Assembly: GCA_031553885.1 (NCBI GenBank)
Contig: JAVBKV010000004.1
Location: 66,118 to 130,117 of the forward strand
Source: JAVBKV01 sp031553885
GTDB lineage: Bacteria; Bacteroidota; Bacteroidia; Bacteroidales; Azobacteroidaceae
Length of the DNA: 64,000 nucleotides
Direction of reading: 5' to 3'
This document shows positions 61,556 through 64,000 of this stretch, piece by piece (the first letter of the stretch is position 1; each line of letters starts with the position of its first letter). The notes beneath the pieces are model-generated. The model ran no database searches. It had not been told where the DNA came from and worked only from the letters and a program-made list of their open reading frames with translations. The position numbers and the translations under genes were made by a program.

Positions 61556-63766
61556 ATGAAAACACTTTCCATCCTGCTATTTTTAGCATTTTCTGTCTTT
61601 TTAACCGGATGCAACCCATCCAATCAGAAAGACGCGGCCGGAACAGCCAACAACCAGTATGCAAACCCTTTTGTCGGAACTGCTTATACGGGACATACCT
61701 TTCCCGGAGCCACGTACCCGCTCGGATTGATGCAGCCCGGCCCCGAAACCGGTAATTTTGACTGGAAATACTGTTCGGGGTACAATTACGAAGATCCGCA
61801 AATCTGGGGCTTCTCCCAGACACACCTGAACGGAACCGGTTGTCCGGACCTGGGAGACATCCTGATGATGCCGTTTTCCGGAACTCCCGCCTCCTCTTAT
61901 AGAAGCGCTTTCCTGAAAGATTCCGAAAAAGCGGAACCCGGTTATTACGAAGTCGCATTGACGGATAATGCCGTAAAAGTAGCATTGACAACAACTCCCC
62001 GGGTAGCTTTTCACCAGTATGTTTTCGACAAGGACAAAGGATCTGTTTACATCGATTTTCAGAGTGGACAGACTCAAAGTGAAGATGCTTACCATAAACG
62101 GGTAGTTGAATCCGACATTACGGTTGAAAACAATCAAACCATTATCGGACATCAGAAATTAAACCGCTGGGTTGCCCGGGACCTGTTCTTCGTCATCCAA
62201 TTTGATAAACCTTTTGCCTCAAAAGAAGAAGTAAACGCAAACGAAAGGGATAAAGCACCCAAATACCTTCTTTCTTTCGATCTGAAAAAAGGAGATCGGC
62301 TGCAAGCCAAAATCGCTTTTTCTTCCGTCAGTATCGAGGGGGCCAAGAATAACCTGAAAAAAGAACTCGACCACTGGAATTTCAACAAAGTGAAACAGGC
62401 GGCTGCCCAGGAATGGGGAAAATACCTTTCACAAATTACGGTTGAAGGATCTCTGGATCAAAAGAATAATTTTTACACGTCCTTGTACCACCTCTTTATC
62501 CAGCCGAACAACATCGCCGATACGAACGGGCAATACAGGAATGCAGTCAACGAAGTTGCCTCAACTCCTTCTGGAGCATACTATTCAACCTTTTCACTGT
62601 GGGATACTTACAGGGCTGCCCATCCGTTGTACGAACTTCTTCAACCGGAGAAAAACGCCGAATTTGTCAACTCTATGCTGGCCCATGCCGAAGCAAAAGG
62701 ATACCTGCCTATATGGGCGTTGTGGGGGAAAGAAAATCATTGTATGATCGGAAACCACTCGATCCCGGTCATTGTGGAAGCCTGTTTGAAAAATACCCCG
62801 GGAATAGATCCCCAGCGGGCATTCAGCCTGATCAAAAAATCACTGACTGAGAATCACACCAATTCAGATTGGGCTATTTATGATCAGTACGGATATTATC
62901 CTTTTGACCTGGTAAAAGTAGAATCTGTTTCTCGTACCCTGGAATCGGTCTACGATGATTATTGCGCCTCTTTACTGGCTCAGAAGCTAAACCTGAAAGA
63001 AGAGTATGAATTCTTTAAAAAGCGCTCCGATTATTATAAAAACCTGTTTGACCCGCAAACCGGATTTATGAGAGGTAAAGATTCCAACGGAAAATGGAGG
63101 GATCCGTTCAATCCGTATGCTCTTTCCCATGCCGGCTCATCCGGCGGGGATTATACGGAAGGGAATGCCTGTCAGTATACCTGGCACGTACAGCACGATG
63201 TCGACGGTTTAGTACAACTTATGGGAGGAAAAGAACCATTCAGAGCGCATTTAGATTCCTTATTTACAAAAAATGTAACCATGGAATCCACTGGTTTCGT
63301 ATCGGATGTTACCGGCCTGATCGGACAATATGCACACGGAAACGAGCCCAGCCACCATGTCGTTTATCTTTATTCGTTGATCGGAGAAAAGTGGAGAACA
63401 GATGAATTGATCCGTGAAATTTTCGATAAGTTCTATCAACCCAAACCCGATGGCTTATGTGGCAATGACGACTGCGGACAAATGTCTGCCTGGTATATTT
63501 TCAGTGCACTGGGCTTTTACCCGGTAGATCCGGTCAGCGGCCAATATGTACTGGGAGCACCCCAGATTCCGGGAGCAACTATTCAATTGCCAAACGGAAA
63601 GCAGTTCTCCATGATTGCCCACAACTTGTCAGAACCGAATAAATATGTCAAAAGCATCAAACTGAATGGAGTTGAACTGAAAGGTATTTATTTGAAATAC
63701 GATCAGATTATGGAGGGAGGAACCCTTGAATTTGAAATGACAGATACTCCTCAAAAGGGTGAGTAA
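61556..63766 (+). CDS. GH92 alpha-mannosidase lipoprotein
   Basis: 736 residues. The lipobox is FLTGCNPS (Cys about residue 19). The N-terminal beta-sandwich (about 30-260; YANPFVGTAYTGHTFPGATYPLG) and the (alpha/alpha)6 catalytic domain follow. Active-site blocks are FSLWDTYRAAHPLYEL, YTEGNACQYTWHVQHDVDGL and GNDDCGQMSAWYIFSALGFYPVDP, which holds the catalytic Asp residues. GH92 enzymes are calcium-dependent exo-mannosidases acting mainly on N-glycan mannose. The lipid anchor puts it in the periplasm or on the surface. With the PNGase F-like protein at 38044 it suggests high-mannose N-glycan use. Confidence 0.95.
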   Translation: MKTLSILLFLAFSVFLTGCNPSNQKDAAGTANNQYANPFVGTAYTGHTFPGATYPLGLMQPGPETGNFDWKYCSGYNYEDPQIWGFSQTHLNGTGCPDLGDILMMPFSGTPASSYRSAFLKDSEKAEPGYYEVALTDNAVKVALTTTPRVAFHQYVFDKDKGSVYIDFQSGQTQSEDAYHKRVVESDITVENNQTIIGHQKLNRWVARDLFFVIQFDKPFASKEEVNANERDKAPKYLLSFDLKKGDRLQAKIAFSSVSIEGAKNNLKKELDHWNFNKVKQAAAQEWGKYLSQITVEGSLDQKNNFYTSLYHLFIQPNNIADTNGQYRNAVNEVASTPSGAYYSTFSLWDTYRAAHPLYELLQPEKNAEFVNSMLAHAEAKGYLPIWALWGKENHCMIGNHSIPVIVEACLKNTPGIDPQRAFSLIKKSLTENHTNSDWAIYDQYGYYPFDLVKVESVSRTLESVYDDYCASLLAQKLNLKEEYEFFKKRSDYYKNLFDPQTGFMRGKDSNGKWRDPFNPYALSHAGSSGGDYTEGNACQYTWHVQHDVDGLVQLMGGKEPFRAHLDSLFTKNVTMESTGFVSDVTGLIGQYAHGNEPSHHVVYLYSLIGEKWRTDELIREIFDKFYQPKPDGLCGNDDCGQMSAWYIFSALGFYPVDPVSGQYVLGAPQIPGATIQLPNGKQFSMIAHNLSEPNKYVKSIKLNGVELKGIYLKYDQIMEGGTLEFEMTDTPQKGE

Positions 63767-63808
63767 TTATTCATAAGTACGTGATATAAATTAGTTTCTA
63801 TTATTTAT

Positions 63809-63816
63809 TACCTTTG
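63809..63816 (+). promoter_or_regulatory. -7 element just before the transposase start
   Basis: TACCTTTG lies 8 bp before the ATG at 63825, so the message would have almost no leader. Confidence 0.45.
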
Positions 63817-63824
63817 CACCCATT

Positions 63825-64000
63825 ATGGGACGAGTTAATACTCCAGTTCTAACATCAGAACAGCGCCAAGCGTTGGAATTGGGATTAAAACAAGGCGCAA
63901 GCCACTGTTTCCGGATGCGTTGCCAAAGCATACTACTCAAAGCTGAAGGTCGCACATCCGAGGAAGTCGGTCGCATCACAGGGATGTGTAATGTGAGTGT
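63825..64000 (+). mobile_element. IS630-type transposase, N-terminal fragment (runs off window)
   Basis: 58 residues are visible from ATG 63825: MGRVNTPVLTSEQRQALELG, then ASHCFRMRCQSILLKAEGRTSEEVGRITGM. This is the helix-turn-helix start of IS630-family transposases (CQSILLKAEGRTSEEVGRITG is the usual pattern). The catalytic DDE part lies beyond the window. The left inverted repeat should lie between 63770 and 63824 but cannot be defined without the right end. Confidence 0.78.

Overview
The window reads as a chromosomal segment of a Bacteroidales bacterium (phylum Bacteroidota). The grounds are two SusC/SusD-type operons, many lipoproteins with signal peptides ending in a Cys, promoters with the Bacteroidota -7 element TAnnTTTG (often with an upstream TTTG or TTG), few Shine-Dalgarno sequences, a C-terminal domain resembling type IX secretion sorting signals, and GG-leader peptides of the GG-Bacteroidales type. 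The genus cannot be fixed from sequence alone. The T9SS-like domain argues for a lineage outside Bacteroides proper. No rRNA, tRNA or CRISPR array was recognised.

Layout. 1-738 is the 3' end of a GH2 beta-galactosidase. 841-1053 is a small Xre-type regulator, divergent from the first of two tandem near-copies of a four-gene outer-membrane uptake operon (SusC, SusD and two surface lipoproteins; 1432-8636 and 9363-16536). Both copies carry the same palindrome in their upstream region. A membrane TPR regulator and a DUF3244-like secreted protein follow. 19147-34095 is an AT-rich accessory region: a C39-peptidase ABC exporter, an HlyD adaptor, a stand-alone LytTR regulator, a C39-like/VKOR/thioredoxin fusion, three tandem cassettes of a six-cysteine GG-leader peptide plus a TlpA-like thioredoxin, a short LanC-like protein, two glycosyltransferases and a pyruvyl-transferase-like protein. 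34147-38035 holds an FAD oxidoreductase, a mannonate-oxidoreductase-like SDR, a YegP-like protein and TsaE. 38044-43666 holds a PNGase F-like enzyme, an Fsr-type MFS exporter and a TonB receptor under a TPP riboswitch. 43978-47242 is an ABC transporter operon with a His-rich permease, then a ROK kinase. 47260-52513 is the arginine operon argR-GNAT-argG-argC-argD-proC on the minus strand, with two ARG boxes. The rest holds an M48 protease, a membrane MutS-like ATPase, a GLUG-repeat surface protein with a small membrane partner, a Nudix-type regulator, a GH92 mannosidase and the start of an IS630-type transposase.

The most unusual part is the peptide region. Three peptides share an almost invariant leader ending in GG and a diversified core with six fixed cysteines. 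The exporter should cut the leader at GG and export the core. The VKOR-thioredoxin fusion and the paired TlpA proteins are suited to forming or editing the three disulfides. The LanC-like protein and glycosyltransferases downstream might decorate the product. The array grew by tandem duplication: the last 34 bp of the VKOR gene region is repeated at every cassette junction. It looks like a disulfide-rich, possibly glycosylated, secreted peptide system whose target and function are unknown.
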